A stretch of 43,263 nucleotides of DNA from Halanaerobium congolense (GTDB taxonomy: Bacteria > Bacillota > Halanaerobiia > Halanaerobiales > Halanaerobiaceae), in contig NZ_SOEF01000022.1 in assembly GCF_004366375.1 (NCBI RefSeq), forward strand, positions 1-43,263. The letters run 5' to 3'. Numbering within the stretch: the first letter of the stretch is position 1; every line of letters begins with the position of its first letter. The notes under the pieces were generated by a model. The model was not told the DNA's origin. It searched no databases and saw only the letters and a list, made by a program, of their open reading frames with translations. The position numbers were made by a program, and so were the translations under genes. Shown here in pieces: positions 17,168-26,984 of the stretch.

Positions 17168-17195
17168 TTGCCATAGAAGTAATATAATATATAAT
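17168..17195 (+). promoter_or_regulatory. Promoter of the AAA+/subtilase operon
   Basis: TTGCCA (17168-17173) and TATAAT (17190-17195) are 16 bp apart, about 45 bp before the AAA+ start codon and after the hsd terminator. The -10 box is consensus; the spacing is one base short of optimal. Confidence 0.6.
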
Positions 17196-17239
17196 GTATA
17201 TAAGTCTATAAAATTATAACTATTTGGAGGTGTTATAAA

Positions 17240-18211
17240 ATGGCTAGAGGTGATTTAGTTTTAAAATTAGTTCAGGCTGGGATGTCTGGAGATAAGAGCT
17301 TATTTGAAAGAACCACTAAAGCTATTATTTCCGAAGAAAAAGCGAAAGATCATCACATTTTGGCTTCAAGGATCGAAGAAAAGTTTAAAAACGAGAACAA
17401 GGGCACTTCTAACAATAAAAATAATACCTATTATCTCAAAAATAAAAATGCTAAAAACAAAGCTTTAATAGAAAGAGTTCCTCGTTTTACTTTTGAAGAT
17501 TTAATTTTAAATAAAAAGATATTGAAGGTTTGTAGTGAACTGATTGAGGAGCAGCAGAAGTCTGATATATTAAGAGCTAATAATGTAGAGCCGAGACACA
17601 GGGTCCTTTTAGTAGGCCCACCTGGAAATGGTAAAACTTCCTTAGCAGAAGCGATTGCTGAAGAATTAATGATTCCTTTGTTTATAGTTTCTTATGAACA
17701 ACTTATAAGCAGCTATCTGGGAGAAACAGCTAAGAAAATTAATGAATTATTTGAATTTGTTAGCAAACGAAATTGTGTATTGTTTTTTGATGAGTTTGAT
17801 GTGCTGGGTAAAGAAAGAGGAGATTCCAGAGAGTCAGGAGAAATTAAAAGAGTGGTCAGTTCTTTATTAATGCAGGTAGATGATTTACCAAGTAATGTGG
17901 TTGTTGTAACTGCAACTAATCATCCGGAATTGTTAGATAGAGCTGTCTGGCGTCGATTTCAAATTAAGCTTGAATTAGATTATCCTTCCAAAAAAGATAT
18001 TATTAAATGGTTTAATAAATTCGAAAAAAGTATCAATACCAATTTAAAATTTGAGAAAGAGATTCTGGCGGATAAATTGTTAGGGCTGAGTTTTGCGGAG
18101 ATAGAACAATTTGGCCTTGATGTTTATAGAAGATTAATATTAAGTGGTAATTCTCTTAAAAGTATAATAAATGAAAGATTAGAGCAGTGGGATAATAAAA
18201 TAAATGACTAA
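17240..18211 (+). CDS. AAA+ ATPase, IetA-like partner of a subtilase
   Basis: The protein has 323 residues. A basic, low-complexity N-terminal region (about 1-80) precedes one AAA+ module. Walker A is GPPGNGKTS at 126-134, Walker B is VLFFDEFD at 180-187, sensor 1 is ATN near 225-227, and RR at 238-239 is placed as an arginine finger. It resembles FtsH/p97-type AAA domains without a fused protease. The next gene, 26 bp away, encodes a subtilisin-like protease. That ATPase-plus-S8-protease pairing is the layout of IetAS, described as a plasmid stability locus and as an anti-phage system. The IetA label rests on pairing and domains, not on a search. GGAGGTG precedes the ATG. Confidence 0.78.
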   Translation: MARGDLVLKLVQAGMSGDKSLFERTTKAIISEEKAKDHHILASRIEEKFKNENKGTSNNKNNTYYLKNKNAKNKALIERVPRFTFEDLILNKKILKVCSELIEEQQKSDILRANNVEPRHRVLLVGPPGNGKTSLAEAIAEELMIPLFIVSYEQLISSYLGETAKKINELFEFVSKRNCVLFFDEFDVLGKERGDSRESGEIKRVVSSLLMQVDDLPSNVVVVTATNHPELLDRAVWRRFQIKLELDYPSKKDIIKWFNKFEKSINTNLKFEKEILADKLLGLSFAEIEQFGLDVYRRLILSGNSLKSIINERLEQWDNKIND

Positions 18212-18237
18212 TTAATAATTGATTGGAGGAAATTAAC

Positions 18238-20805
18238 TTGCCCCAGAAAAAGTATATTCCTTTTCCTGATTATACAATTATTGGACGCGAAAGTTTAAAT
18301 AGCGGTGGAAGAGATACTATGAAATATCCTTCACGCAAAGAACAAAAAGATAAATTTGATGGTCCCATGAGAGAGTTGACGCGTACAATGGAGTCAAGAC
18401 TCGCTGAAATAAAAGATGAGACTACTGGCTTAGACCCGGATATGGTTCTGGTATTAGAAACGGTAGGAAATATCGGTAATTTTTATACAGCAGTAAAAAA
18501 CACTCAAGGGTTTAACTGGTTGGTAGATTCTATGTCAGAGAGTATTGAGGAAAATGAAGAGTTTTATAAAGATAGTGCTCCTTCAGGTAAGGAATTAAAA
18601 TGCAAGTTATATATGCTTTTAACAAATAGGACTGCTCTGGAACAGTTACTTCAGTTATGGGATAAATTCAATAGGGAAGAAGAACTTCCTCGAGGTAAAA
18701 AAGGTTGGAGAGAGATTTTTAATCATTTAAAAGATATTAGAACCTGGGGTGTAGAGGATAGGCTTCAAGATACGGGTCTGTTAGAAAGATGGAAAGAAGA
18801 TTTAGAATATCAAGACTCAGTGAAGTTTGAAATAGAATTCTGGTTTAATAATGATCAAGATAAGCAAAGATTAATTGAGTCTGATTTTAAAAGTAAAATC
18901 GAGGAATTTGAAGGTGAAATTATCGATTCAGCTTTAATCGAAGAGATTAAATATCATGCTTTTTTAGCAGAAATCCCTGTTGTTTCAGCTGAAAAATTAG
19001 TTGTTGACTTTAAAGAAAACAATGATAATAAACTTTTAAAGTCTGAGTCTGTAATGTTCTTTAATCCACTCCCACAGGCGGATTATAAATTTCAGGTTGA
19101 AGAATTGGAAGAATCAGCTACCGATACCGACAATATTGGTACTACAGAACAAACCGGTATGGAGCCAGTGGTTGCTTTATTTGATGGTTTGCCTCTGCAA
19201 AACCATCAGTCTATAAAAAATAAATTAATTATTGATGATCCTGAAGATTTTGAGGATAATTATCTGGCTAAATATAGATTACATGGTACAAGTATGGCTT
19301 CTTTGATTTTAAATGGAGATTTAAATAATTCTTTTCTTAAACATGAAAGGCCTATTTATGTTAGACCAATACTAAAGCCAGACTTAGAAAATAATTTTGA
19401 TGGTCAAATAAGAGAAACTATCCCTGAAGATATATTATTTATAAAAAGGATTTATCAGGCTGTAAAAAGACTATTCGAAGAAGGAAATGATGGGGTAGCT
19501 TCTGAAATAAAGATCATTAATTTTTCCATTGGTGATAAATATCGTCCATACTTAGATAAGATGAGTTCTCTGGCCAGACTATTAGATTGGCTTTCATGGA
19601 AATATAAAGTTCTTTTTATGGTTAGTGCCGGTAATAAAGTTGAGAATTTTGATTTCGAAGAGGGAGAATACACAAAGGACAGCTTATTAAAAAATATAAA
19701 TGAAAATTTAAGAAATAGTAAAATTTTGTCACCTGCAGAGTCAATAAATTCAATTACTGTTGGAGCTCAACATAAAGATTATAGTGAGTTTTCTTTAAAT
19801 AGTAATATACATGTCGATTTTTTCGAAGAGCATAATGATTTACCCAGTCCTATTTCACGCTTTGGTTTAGGTTATAATAGAACAGTTAAACCAGATATTT
19901 TATTGCCAGGTGGAAGACAGATATATAATAAGAATTACTTACCTGAGGGAAATTATAGATTTACTCCTAACTTTTCACCACATAACCCCCCTGGTTTAAA
20001 AGTTGCTTTTCCTGGATCAAGTCCAGGATTAAATAATTTTGCTTATACTACGGGTACAAGTAATGCCAATGCCTTGGCAACTCATAAAGCAGCTGAATTA
20101 TATGAGTTACTAAAAACCAATGAAGAGTTTACTAATATACCAGATGATGAGATAACAGCATTAATAAAATGTCTGCTAGTTCATTATGCAGACTGGAATA
20201 ATGGATATGAATTATTGGAAGAAACATTGTCTCAAGAAGTAAATGTTAATTATTTTAGAAAACATGCACAAAAGTTTTTAGGTTATGGTTTTATTAGTCC
20301 AGAACAAATATATGGGTGCACTGAAAGTCAGGTTACTTTATTTACCACATCAAAAATCAAGGCTGAGGAGGGACATCAATATATTTTTCCTTTACCTGAA
20401 AGTCTTGAAAGTAAAACTATTCCAAGAGATCTAATTATTACTTTGGCCTGGTTTAGCCCAATTAAATCTCAGTTTAAAAATTATCGATTGGCTAAATTAT
20501 ATTTTAAACCGCCACAAGATGAATTAATGTTGGGAAGAAGTCAGGCGGACTGGCATGCTGTAATGAGAGGGACTCTTCAGCATGAAATTTTAACAGGTGA
20601 TAAAGCCAGTGTTTATTATGATAGTGATAATATAGAGGTTAGTGTTAACTGCTATGATAAAACAAATGAATTAAAAAAGAATGATTTTAAAATTCCTTAT
20701 GCACTCGCAGTTACACTAAAAATTGAAGAAGATATTAATATTTATAATGAAATAGAAGAAAAGGTAAGAATAATTAATCAACAGAGAGAACAGATTAGAA
20801 CATAA
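18238..20805 (+). CDS. Subtilisin-like (S8) serine protease, IetS-like
   Basis: The protease has 855 residues from TTG at 18238; TTGGAGGA lies 7 bp before it, so the in-frame TTG at 18223, which is part of that site, is not used as start. A roughly 310-residue N-terminal region without a recognised motif is followed by an S8 core. The core has D316 (ALFDGLP), H349 (LHGTSMA), an oxyanion-hole Asn at about 466 (SAGN) and S608 (GTSNANA). A C-terminal beta-rich domain completes the protein. There is no signal peptide, so it acts in the cytoplasm. Paired with the upstream AAA+ ATPase, it fits the IetAS defence/stability module, in which the ATPase is thought to control the protease. The catalytic set is intact. 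Confidence 0.8.
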   Translation: MPQKKYIPFPDYTIIGRESLNSGGRDTMKYPSRKEQKDKFDGPMRELTRTMESRLAEIKDETTGLDPDMVLVLETVGNIGNFYTAVKNTQGFNWLVDSMSESIEENEEFYKDSAPSGKELKCKLYMLLTNRTALEQLLQLWDKFNREEELPRGKKGWREIFNHLKDIRTWGVEDRLQDTGLLERWKEDLEYQDSVKFEIEFWFNNDQDKQRLIESDFKSKIEEFEGEIIDSALIEEIKYHAFLAEIPVVSAEKLVVDFKENNDNKLLKSESVMFFNPLPQADYKFQVEELEESATDTDNIGTTEQTGMEPVVALFDGLPLQNHQSIKNKLIIDDPEDFEDNYLAKYRLHGTSMASLILNGDLNNSFLKHERPIYVRPILKPDLENNFDGQIRETIPEDILFIKRIYQAVKRLFEEGNDGVASEIKIINFSIGDKYRPYLDKMSSLARLLDWLSWKYKVLFMVSAGNKVENFDFEEGEYTKDSLLKNINENLRNSKILSPAESINSITVGAQHKDYSEFSLNSNIHVDFFEEHNDLPSPISRFGLGYNRTVKPDILLPGGRQIYNKNYLPEGNYRFTPNFSPHNPPGLKVAFPGSSPGLNNFAYTTGTSNANALATHKAAELYELLKTNEEFTNIPDDEITALIKCLLVHYADWNNGYELLEETLSQEVNVNYFRKHAQKFLGYGFISPEQIYGCTESQVTLFTTSKIKAEEGHQYIFPLPESLESKTIPRDLIITLAWFSPIKSQFKNYRLAKLYFKPPQDELMLGRSQADWHAVMRGTLQHEILTGDKASVYYDSDNIEVSVNCYDKTNELKKNDFKIPYALAVTLKIEEDINIYNEIEEKVRIINQQREQIRT

Positions 20806-21076
20806 TTTTTCTAAGCCTATAACAACTGTTTTTCTGATAATTCACCTTTCTAACTAGTGTTAAATCGCCTGAATTTTAATTCATAACAGTTCCTACATGC
20901 TGTCAAACTAAACAATACTAATTTATTTCAAAAAGTCCTTGACGAGACCCTTATATGCTGTTATAATAATAATCGTCGTCTGAAATAATCAGTCGTTCAT
21001 CGGCTGTTGATTTCTGGTTTTAATCTCTGAAAGGGTTAAACAGAGGGAGAGATCCCCGACATAATCAACTTACTGT
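20806..21076 (+). other. Junction between accessory region and conserved core; leader of the tRNA-Arg/tadA transcript
   Basis: The first 130 bp after the protease gene show no gene and no clear terminator. A consensus promoter sits at 20939-20967. The following leader of about 110 bp is transcribed but non-coding as far as I can see; it leads into tRNA-Arg. No integrase gene or direct repeat of the tRNA end was found. Confidence 0.5.
20939..20967 (+). promoter_or_regulatory. Strong promoter for tRNA-Arg-tadA-tRNA-Ser
   Basis: TTGACG (20939-20944) and consensus TATAAT (20962-20967) are separated by 17 bp. It is the only good promoter before the tRNA-Arg gene. Confidence 0.85.
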
Positions 21077-21153
21077 GCGCCCGTAGCTCAACTGGATAGA
21101 GCGTCTGACTACGGATCAGTAGGCTAGGGGTTCGAATCCTCTCGGGCGCGCCA
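21077..21153 (+). tRNA. tRNA-Arg (anticodon ACG)
   Basis: This 77-nt cloverleaf has acceptor arms GCGCCCG and CGGGCGC, a D-arm from GTAGCTCA, anticodon loop CTACGGA, TTCGAAT in the T-loop, discriminator G and an encoded CCA. The outermost anticodon-stem pair is a T-T mismatch. A34 of the ACG anticodon is the known substrate of TadA, whose gene starts 21 bp downstream. Confidence 0.97.
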
Positions 21154-21173
21154 TTTTAAACAGGAGATATTCT

Positions 21174-21638
21174 ATGGAAGATGATATAAAATATATGCAG
21201 ATGGCCCTGGCAGAAGCCAGGAAGGCTTATCAAAGAGCTGAAGTTCCTATTGGTGCAGTTGTTGTCTGTAATGATCAGGTTGTTGGCCGTGGGTTTAATC
21301 TCCGGGAGCAAACTCAGGACCCAACTTCTCATGCCGAAATGATTGCTCTGAGAGAAGCTGCCGCAAATGAGGACAGCTGGCGTTTAGAAGATTGTCAGCT
21401 TTATGTGACTTTAGAGCCCTGCCCAATGTGTGCAGGTGCAATTTTACAGTCGCGAATTAAACGCCTTGTTTACGGTGCCAGTGATCCCAAAGCAGGAGCT
21501 GTCAGAAGTCTGTATCAGCTATTAGATGATAATCGATTTAATCATCAGGTAGAAGTTGAAGCAGGTGTACTGGAAAAAGAATCAGCTCAGCTTTTAAAAG
21601 ATTTTTTCCGTGAGTTACGACAACGGAAGGATGGGTGA
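21174..21638 (+). CDS. tadA: tRNA-specific adenosine-34 deaminase
   Basis: TadA here has 154 residues. The zinc site is H53-A-E55 (H ligand and catalytic Glu) with P82-C83-P-M-C86, the deaminase signature. The enzyme converts A34 of tRNA-Arg(ACG) to inosine so that one tRNA reads CGU, CGC and CGA. AGGAGA precedes the ATG. The gene sits 20 bp after the CCA of tRNA-Arg(ACG), its own substrate, and its last 14 bp are also the first 14 bp of a tRNA-Ser gene. Processing of that tRNA's 5' end would remove the stop codon region from the mRNA. The length and motifs are normal. Confidence 0.96.
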   Translation: MEDDIKYMQMALAEARKAYQRAEVPIGAVVVCNDQVVGRGFNLREQTQDPTSHAEMIALREAAANEDSWRLEDCQLYVTLEPCPMCAGAILQSRIKRLVYGASDPKAGAVRSLYQLLDDNRFNHQVEVEAGVLEKESAQLLKDFFRELRQRKDG

Positions 21639-21717
21639 GTCTGGCTGAAACCGCTTGACTCGAAATCAAGTAGACAGTTTTACTGTCTCGAGGGTTCAAA
21701 TCCCTCTCCTTCCGCCA
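21625..21717 (+). tRNA. tRNA-Ser (anticodon CGA)
   Basis: This 93-nt class II tRNA has acceptor arms GGAAGGA and TCCTTCC, anticodon loop CTCGAAA within the CTTGA/TCAAG stem, a long variable arm (AGACAG-TTT-CTGTCT region), TTCAAAT T-loop, discriminator G and encoded CCA. Its first 14 nt overlap the 3' end of tadA, including the TGA stop. Confidence 0.96.
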
Positions 21718-21771
21718 TTAGATTTTGTCATCCATAGAATTATATATAAATTTTCAAAGTAGAGACTTTAC

Positions 21772-21865
<94 letters not shown>

Positions 21866-21893
21866 AAAAACTTTATAATTTTTGTTAAGATTT

Positions 21894-22164
21894 GGCCGCA
21901 CTAGATGGGGTGGTAGCGGTACCCTGTAACCTGCAAACCGCTAAAGCAGGATTGACGCCGTGGCTGAGAATTTTTTCTTTCAGGGTCTGGCCCTGATAAG
22001 TAGTGTTGACAATTGGGTCTCGCGCAATGAAGTCTTGTGAACCCCGTCAGGTCCGGGAGGAAGCAGCGGTAAGCAAGTCGCTTCATGTGCCGCGAGGGTG
22101 CCTGGTTCGAGCTAACTGTCAGGGTAACGCCTGGGGGAAAATTTTCGAAACACGGTGTGCGGCC
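21894..22164 (+). ncRNA. ffs: Signal recognition particle RNA, large Bacillus-type
   Basis: The conserved SRP domain IV is present around 22046-22075 (GTCAGGTCCGGGAGGAAGCAG), where Ffh binds. The 5' end GGCCGCAC (21894-21901) pairs with GTGCGGCC (22157-22164), giving a closed RNA of about 271 nt, the size of the Bacillus subtilis small cytoplasmic RNA with its Alu-like domain. A terminator follows directly. Position between tRNA-Ser/tadA and dnaX is the usual Bacillota order. The ends are set by the terminal pairing and could be off by a few bases. Confidence 0.95.
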
Positions 22165-22173
22165 ACTTTTTTA

Positions 22174-22197
22174 AAACACCCGGAATAGGGTGTTTTT
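22174..22197 (+). terminator. Terminator of the SRP RNA gene
   Basis: A stem of AAACACCC with GGGTGTTT and loop GGAATA runs into a T-rich tail, 10 bp after the SRP RNA. Confidence 0.85.
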
Positions 22198-22228
22198 GTT
22201 ATATAATACTATTTTAGAGGTGAAAAAA

Positions 22229-24097
22229 ATGTCCTTTCTCTCTCTTTATCGAAAATATAGGCCTGAGAATTTCAATGATTTAATTGGACAGGATCAGGTA
22301 AAACAGACTTTAAAAAATGCTCTAAAAAATGACAGAGTTGCTCACGCTTATCTTTTTGCTGGGCCTAGAGGTACTGGCAAGACATCGACTGCAAAAGTTT
22401 TTGCTAAATCACTCAATTGTGCTAATCCGTCTCCAAATTTTGAACCATGTGGTGAGTGTAACTCCTGTCAGCGCATAGAAAAAGGAAATTCTCTTGATGT
22501 AATTGAAATCGATGCAGCTTCCAATCGTGGGATTGATGAAATTCGAGAACTGAGAGAAAAGGTCAAATTTTATCCTGGTGAAGGTAAGTATAAAGTGTAT
22601 ATTATTGATGAGGTGCACATGCTGACCAAAGGTGCTTTTAATGCTCTATTAAAGACTTTAGAGGAGCCGCCAGAAAGTGTTGTTTTTATTTTAGCAACAA
22701 CAGAACCACATGAGGTTATTACAACAATTATGTCCCGCTGCCAGCGTTTTGATTTTACCCTCTTAACCTTAAACAATCTAAAGCAGAGGTTAGAATATAT
22801 TGCAGATTCAGAAGGATATGAAATAGAAAAAGAAGCTCTTGATATTTTGGCTCGAAGTGCTCGGGGTGGAATGAGAGATGCAATTAGTCTTTTAGATCAG
22901 GCAATCTCTTTTAGCGATGGTCAGCTAAGTGCTGAGAAGATCACTAGAATGCTTGGCCGGATTAATAAAACTGATTTAAAACAATTTTTAGTTCATTTAA
23001 GTAAAAAACAAAGTCAACAAGCTTTAGAATTATTAAATAAACAGTTAGAATCTGGTTTGGGAATAGAAAGATTCAGTGATGAGCTGATTGAATATTGTCG
23101 TGAATTACTTTTGATTAAGGAATGTGGTATTGATTCTGGAATTTTAGAGTATTCCCGCAGTTATTTAGAAGAAATTGCTTCTGCAGCTGCCAATTTAAGT
23201 ACTAAAGAGATCACTCAGATCATAGATGAATTTGCTTCTTTAAAAGAAAAATTGCGTTCAAGTGCTAGACCCCGTTTACAATTGGAGATAAGTGTTATAA
23301 AATTAAGTAGTAGAGAGAGCAGTGGTAGTGGATTAGAAGCCAGACTCTCTGAAATTGAATTTAAATTGAATAATTTATTAACTAACAAAGATAATTCTAA
23401 TTTCAAAAAAGAACTGACTGCAAAAAAATCGGAGCTTGGTTCTGCAGCAGTGGACGATAATATTCAAAAAAATAAAGAAGAGTCTACAAATGATAGCTCT
23501 GATCAGCAAAAAGCACAGATAGAAGAGGACTCTCAATCTAAAAAGGAAATAGAACCTAAAACTCCAGCAGTAAAGGAAAATGCTAAATCAGACAGTTCTG
23601 CCGGAACAGGAAATCTTTCTTTGGAACAGGTTAAAGATAATTGGGGCCGAGTTTTAAACGAAATTCGCCAGCTCGATGTATCTGTACAGGCGCTTTTAAG
23701 AGAAGGAGAACCACTGGCTGTAGATAAGAAGACAGTCACTGTAGCTTTTCCTGAGACTAAGAAATTTCATTATAAAGGTGCTGTTTCTAATAAAGCTTTG
23801 ATTTCTCGAGTTTTAAGAAATGTTTTAAATGAAGCAGTAGAATTAGAGCTGCAGTTGGGTGCTAAAAAAAAAGAGCTAAATGAAGCAAAGACTAATCAGG
23901 CTAAAAAAAATGATGCTGATATTGTTGAAGACAGCAGTAATTCTCAAAATAATAAAAAAACTAAAACACCGGCTTCTAAATCTAAGGAAAATGATAATTT
24001 TGCTGGTGATTTAGATATAGAAAATTTAGCCAGAATTTTTTCTGGTGAAATCATTGAAGTTGACCAATCAATATTGGAAAATAGGGGAGGAAAATAA
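22229..24097 (+). CDS. dnaX: DNA polymerase III subunits gamma and tau
   Basis: The protein has 622 residues from ATG 22229 (GAGGTG, 22217-22222); an in-frame upstream GTG overlaps the SRP terminator and is rejected. Walker A GPRGTGKT lies at 45-52. Zinc cysteines are C64, C74, C77 and C80, and Walker B is VYIIDEVH near 123-130. The SRC sensor/arginine-finger motif follows in the clamp-loader ATPase. Domains I-III end near 370, a charged disordered linker spans about 370-460, and a tau C-terminal region follows. A 7-A slippery run at 23422-23428 would give a gamma-sized product of about 410 residues by -1 frameshift. Tau links polymerase and helicase at the fork. It forms an operon with ebfC and recR. 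Confidence 0.96.
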   Translation: MSFLSLYRKYRPENFNDLIGQDQVKQTLKNALKNDRVAHAYLFAGPRGTGKTSTAKVFAKSLNCANPSPNFEPCGECNSCQRIEKGNSLDVIEIDAASNRGIDEIRELREKVKFYPGEGKYKVYIIDEVHMLTKGAFNALLKTLEEPPESVVFILATTEPHEVITTIMSRCQRFDFTLLTLNNLKQRLEYIADSEGYEIEKEALDILARSARGGMRDAISLLDQAISFSDGQLSAEKITRMLGRINKTDLKQFLVHLSKKQSQQALELLNKQLESGLGIERFSDELIEYCRELLLIKECGIDSGILEYSRSYLEEIASAAANLSTKEITQIIDEFASLKEKLRSSARPRLQLEISVIKLSSRESSGSGLEARLSEIEFKLNNLLTNKDNSNFKKELTAKKSELGSAAVDDNIQKNKEESTNDSSDQQKAQIEEDSQSKKEIEPKTPAVKENAKSDSSAGTGNLSLEQVKDNWGRVLNEIRQLDVSVQALLREGEPLAVDKKTVTVAFPETKKFHYKGAVSNKALISRVLRNVLNEAVELELQLGAKKKELNEAKTNQAKKNDADIVEDSSNSQNNKKTKTPASKSKENDNFAGDLDIENLARIFSGEIIEVDQSILENRGGK

Positions 24098-24098
24098 A

Positions 24099-24407
24099 AT
24101 GAATATGCAAAAAATGATGAAACAAGCACAAAAGATGCAGGCTAAGATGGCTAAAATGCAGGAAGAATTAGAAGAAAAGACACTTGAAGCTACTGCTGGT
24201 GGCGGAGCTGTTAAGGTAGTAGTTAATGGTAAGCAGGAAGTTGTTGATTTGCAGATTGATCCCGAAGTAGTTGATCCAGAAGATGTAGAAATGCTTGAAG
24301 ATTTAGTGCTGGCAGCTGTTAATCAGGGTATGAGAGAAATTCAAGAAATGGTAAATGAGGAAATGGGTAAAGTAACTGGTGGAATGAATCTACCAGGGAT
24401 GCCTTAA
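24099..24407 (+). CDS. ebfC: YbaB/EbfC-family nucleoid-associated protein
   Basis: This small protein has 102 residues from ATG 24099, with GGGGAGG at 24084-24090; an upstream in-frame start inside dnaX is not supported. An N-terminal Met/Lys/Gln-rich helix, [19 protein letters not shown], is followed by a beta-sheet segment ([17 protein letters not shown]) and a C-terminal Met/Glu-rich helix, the standard EbfC fold. Members are DNA-binding dimers conserved between dnaX and recR, as here. It starts 2 bp after the dnaX stop and its stop overlaps the recR start. Its exact role is not settled even in well-studied species. Confidence 0.95.
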   Translation: MNMQKMMKQAQKMQAKMAKMQEELEEKTLEATAGGGAVKVVVNGKQEVVDLQIDPEVVDPEDVEMLEDLVLAAVNQGMREIQEMVNEEMGKVTGGMNLPGMP

Positions 24408-25006
24408 TGAATCCATATCCTAAACCTATGGGGAAATTGATCGGCGAGCTCAGTAAACTGCCTGGAATAGGGCCTAAAACTGCTCGCCGTCTTTCTTTTT
24501 ATATACTGGGTCAGCCTAAAAATGATGTCAAGAATCTGGCAGATGCTTTAATTGAAGCCCGTGAAAAAATTAATTACTGTTCTAACTGCAATCACTTAAC
24601 TGAAGGGGAAACTTGTACTTTCTGCCAATCTGAAGAAAGAGATAGAACTTCGATTTGTGTTGTAGAAAGCCCGCGTGATGTGGTAGCAATGGAAAAAACT
24701 GGAGAATACAATGGTCTGTACCATGTGCTGCATGGAGCTATTTCACCAATGGATGGAATCGGGCCAGATGAAATAAAAATTAGATCCCTTATTCCTCGGT
24801 TAGAGAAAGACAAGGTGAAAGAGGTTATTGTAGCAACAGATCCGAATGCAGAAGGTGATGCTACTGCAATGTACCTGGCTAAGTTAATTAAACCTCTAGG
24901 GGTTAAGGTAACCCGTATTGCCCATGGAATCCCTGTTGGAGGAGATTTAGAGTATGCAGATGAAGTTACCCTTTCTAAAGCATTAGAGGGACGGAGAGAA
25001 TTATAA
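24407..25006 (+). CDS. recR: Recombination mediator protein RecR
   Basis: RecR has 199 residues, the usual length. An N-terminal helix-hairpin-helix ([18 protein letters not shown], about 17-34) comes first, then a zinc finger C58-X2-C61-X8-C70-X2-C73 and a Toprim domain with [16 protein letters not shown]. RecR works with RecO to load RecA on single-stranded DNA during gap repair. Its ATG overlaps the ebfC stop (TAATG), showing coupling. No missing residues are seen. Confidence 0.97.
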   Translation: MNPYPKPMGKLIGELSKLPGIGPKTARRLSFYILGQPKNDVKNLADALIEAREKINYCSNCNHLTEGETCTFCQSEERDRTSICVVESPRDVVAMEKTGEYNGLYHVLHGAISPMDGIGPDEIKIRSLIPRLEKDKVKEVIVATDPNAEGDATAMYLAKLIKPLGVKVTRIAHGIPVGGDLEYADEVTLSKALEGRREL

Positions 25007-25065
25007 TAAAAACTTTGCGTGTGCACTACTATTTATGGAACCATAAAATGGTAAAAGATTAAGCG

Positions 25066-25100
25066 AACCCACTATTTTAAACCAGAAATAGTGGGTTTTT
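25066..25100 (+). terminator. Terminator of dnaX-ebfC-recR
   Basis: A 12-bp stem, AACCCACTATTT with AAATAGTGGGTT, loop TAAACCAG and a T run follow. It lies 60 bp after recR. The stretch between recR and guaB (about 307 bp) otherwise holds the guaB promoter and its leader. Confidence 0.9.
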
Positions 25101-25146
25101 AAAAAAAGCTTAGGTTTACTAATTTTTATGGAAATATATGGGTTCG

Positions 25147-25167
25147 TAAACGGTAGGTGCACGTTTA
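25147..25167. promoter_or_regulatory. Short inverted repeat just upstream of the guaB -35 box
   Basis: TAAACG (25147-25152) and CGTTTA (25162-25167) are perfect 6-bp arms 9 bp apart, ending 4 bp before the -35 hexamer. It could be a regulator site, but short arms like these also arise by chance. Confidence 0.25.
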
Positions 25168-25171
25168 TCCC

Positions 25172-25200
25172 TTGACATTATCTCTAAGCTCTGTTAAAAT
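25172..25200 (+). promoter_or_regulatory. Consensus promoter of guaB
   Basis: TTGACA (25172-25177) and TAAAAT (25195-25200) are 17 bp apart, leaving a leader of about 105 nt. I see no purine-riboswitch core in that leader. Confidence 0.85.
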
Positions 25201-25286
25201 ACTTAAAATATTAGATTTATTTTTGAACAATAAATATCCAATCGTTTTATTAATTTACATATATTTTAAAATTTTATAAGTATTAA

Positions 25287-26777
<1,491 letters not shown>

Positions 26778-26802
26778 AATTAAATCAGATTTTTAAAGTC
26801 AG

Positions 26803-26829
26803 CTCTCTGCTGTATCAGCAGGGAGTTTT
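26803..26829 (+). terminator. Terminator of guaB
   Basis: A 10-bp stem (CTCTCTGCTG with CAGCAGGGAG, one G-T pair) with a 3-nt loop is followed by TTTTC. Confidence 0.85.
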
Positions 26830-26984
26830 CTTAGGTTTGCTTAAAATTGTTACCAGGGCGAGGCTTTTGTTGCTGGTTTAACAGAAAAAACGGGGGAATA
26901 GTAATACGATAATATTTGAAAGTTGAGATATAAATCAAATTTAAATAAATTTAATTAGATCAAAGCTTTAAACAGGGGGAATTA

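Noticed and set aside
20806-21153. tRNA-Arg as an integration site for the accessory region
   Set aside because: The accessory DNA lies on the 5' side of the tRNA, there is no integrase gene, and no repeat of the tRNA 3' end was found.
21901-22188. Two 61-codon reading frames over the SRP RNA on both strands
   Set aside because: They overlap the conserved SRP RNA, have no ribosome binding sites and no recognisable protein features.
24592-25026. 144-codon minus-strand frame opposite recR
   Set aside because: It mirrors a well-conserved recR gene, is Ser/Thr-rich low-complexity, and has no promoter or start signal.
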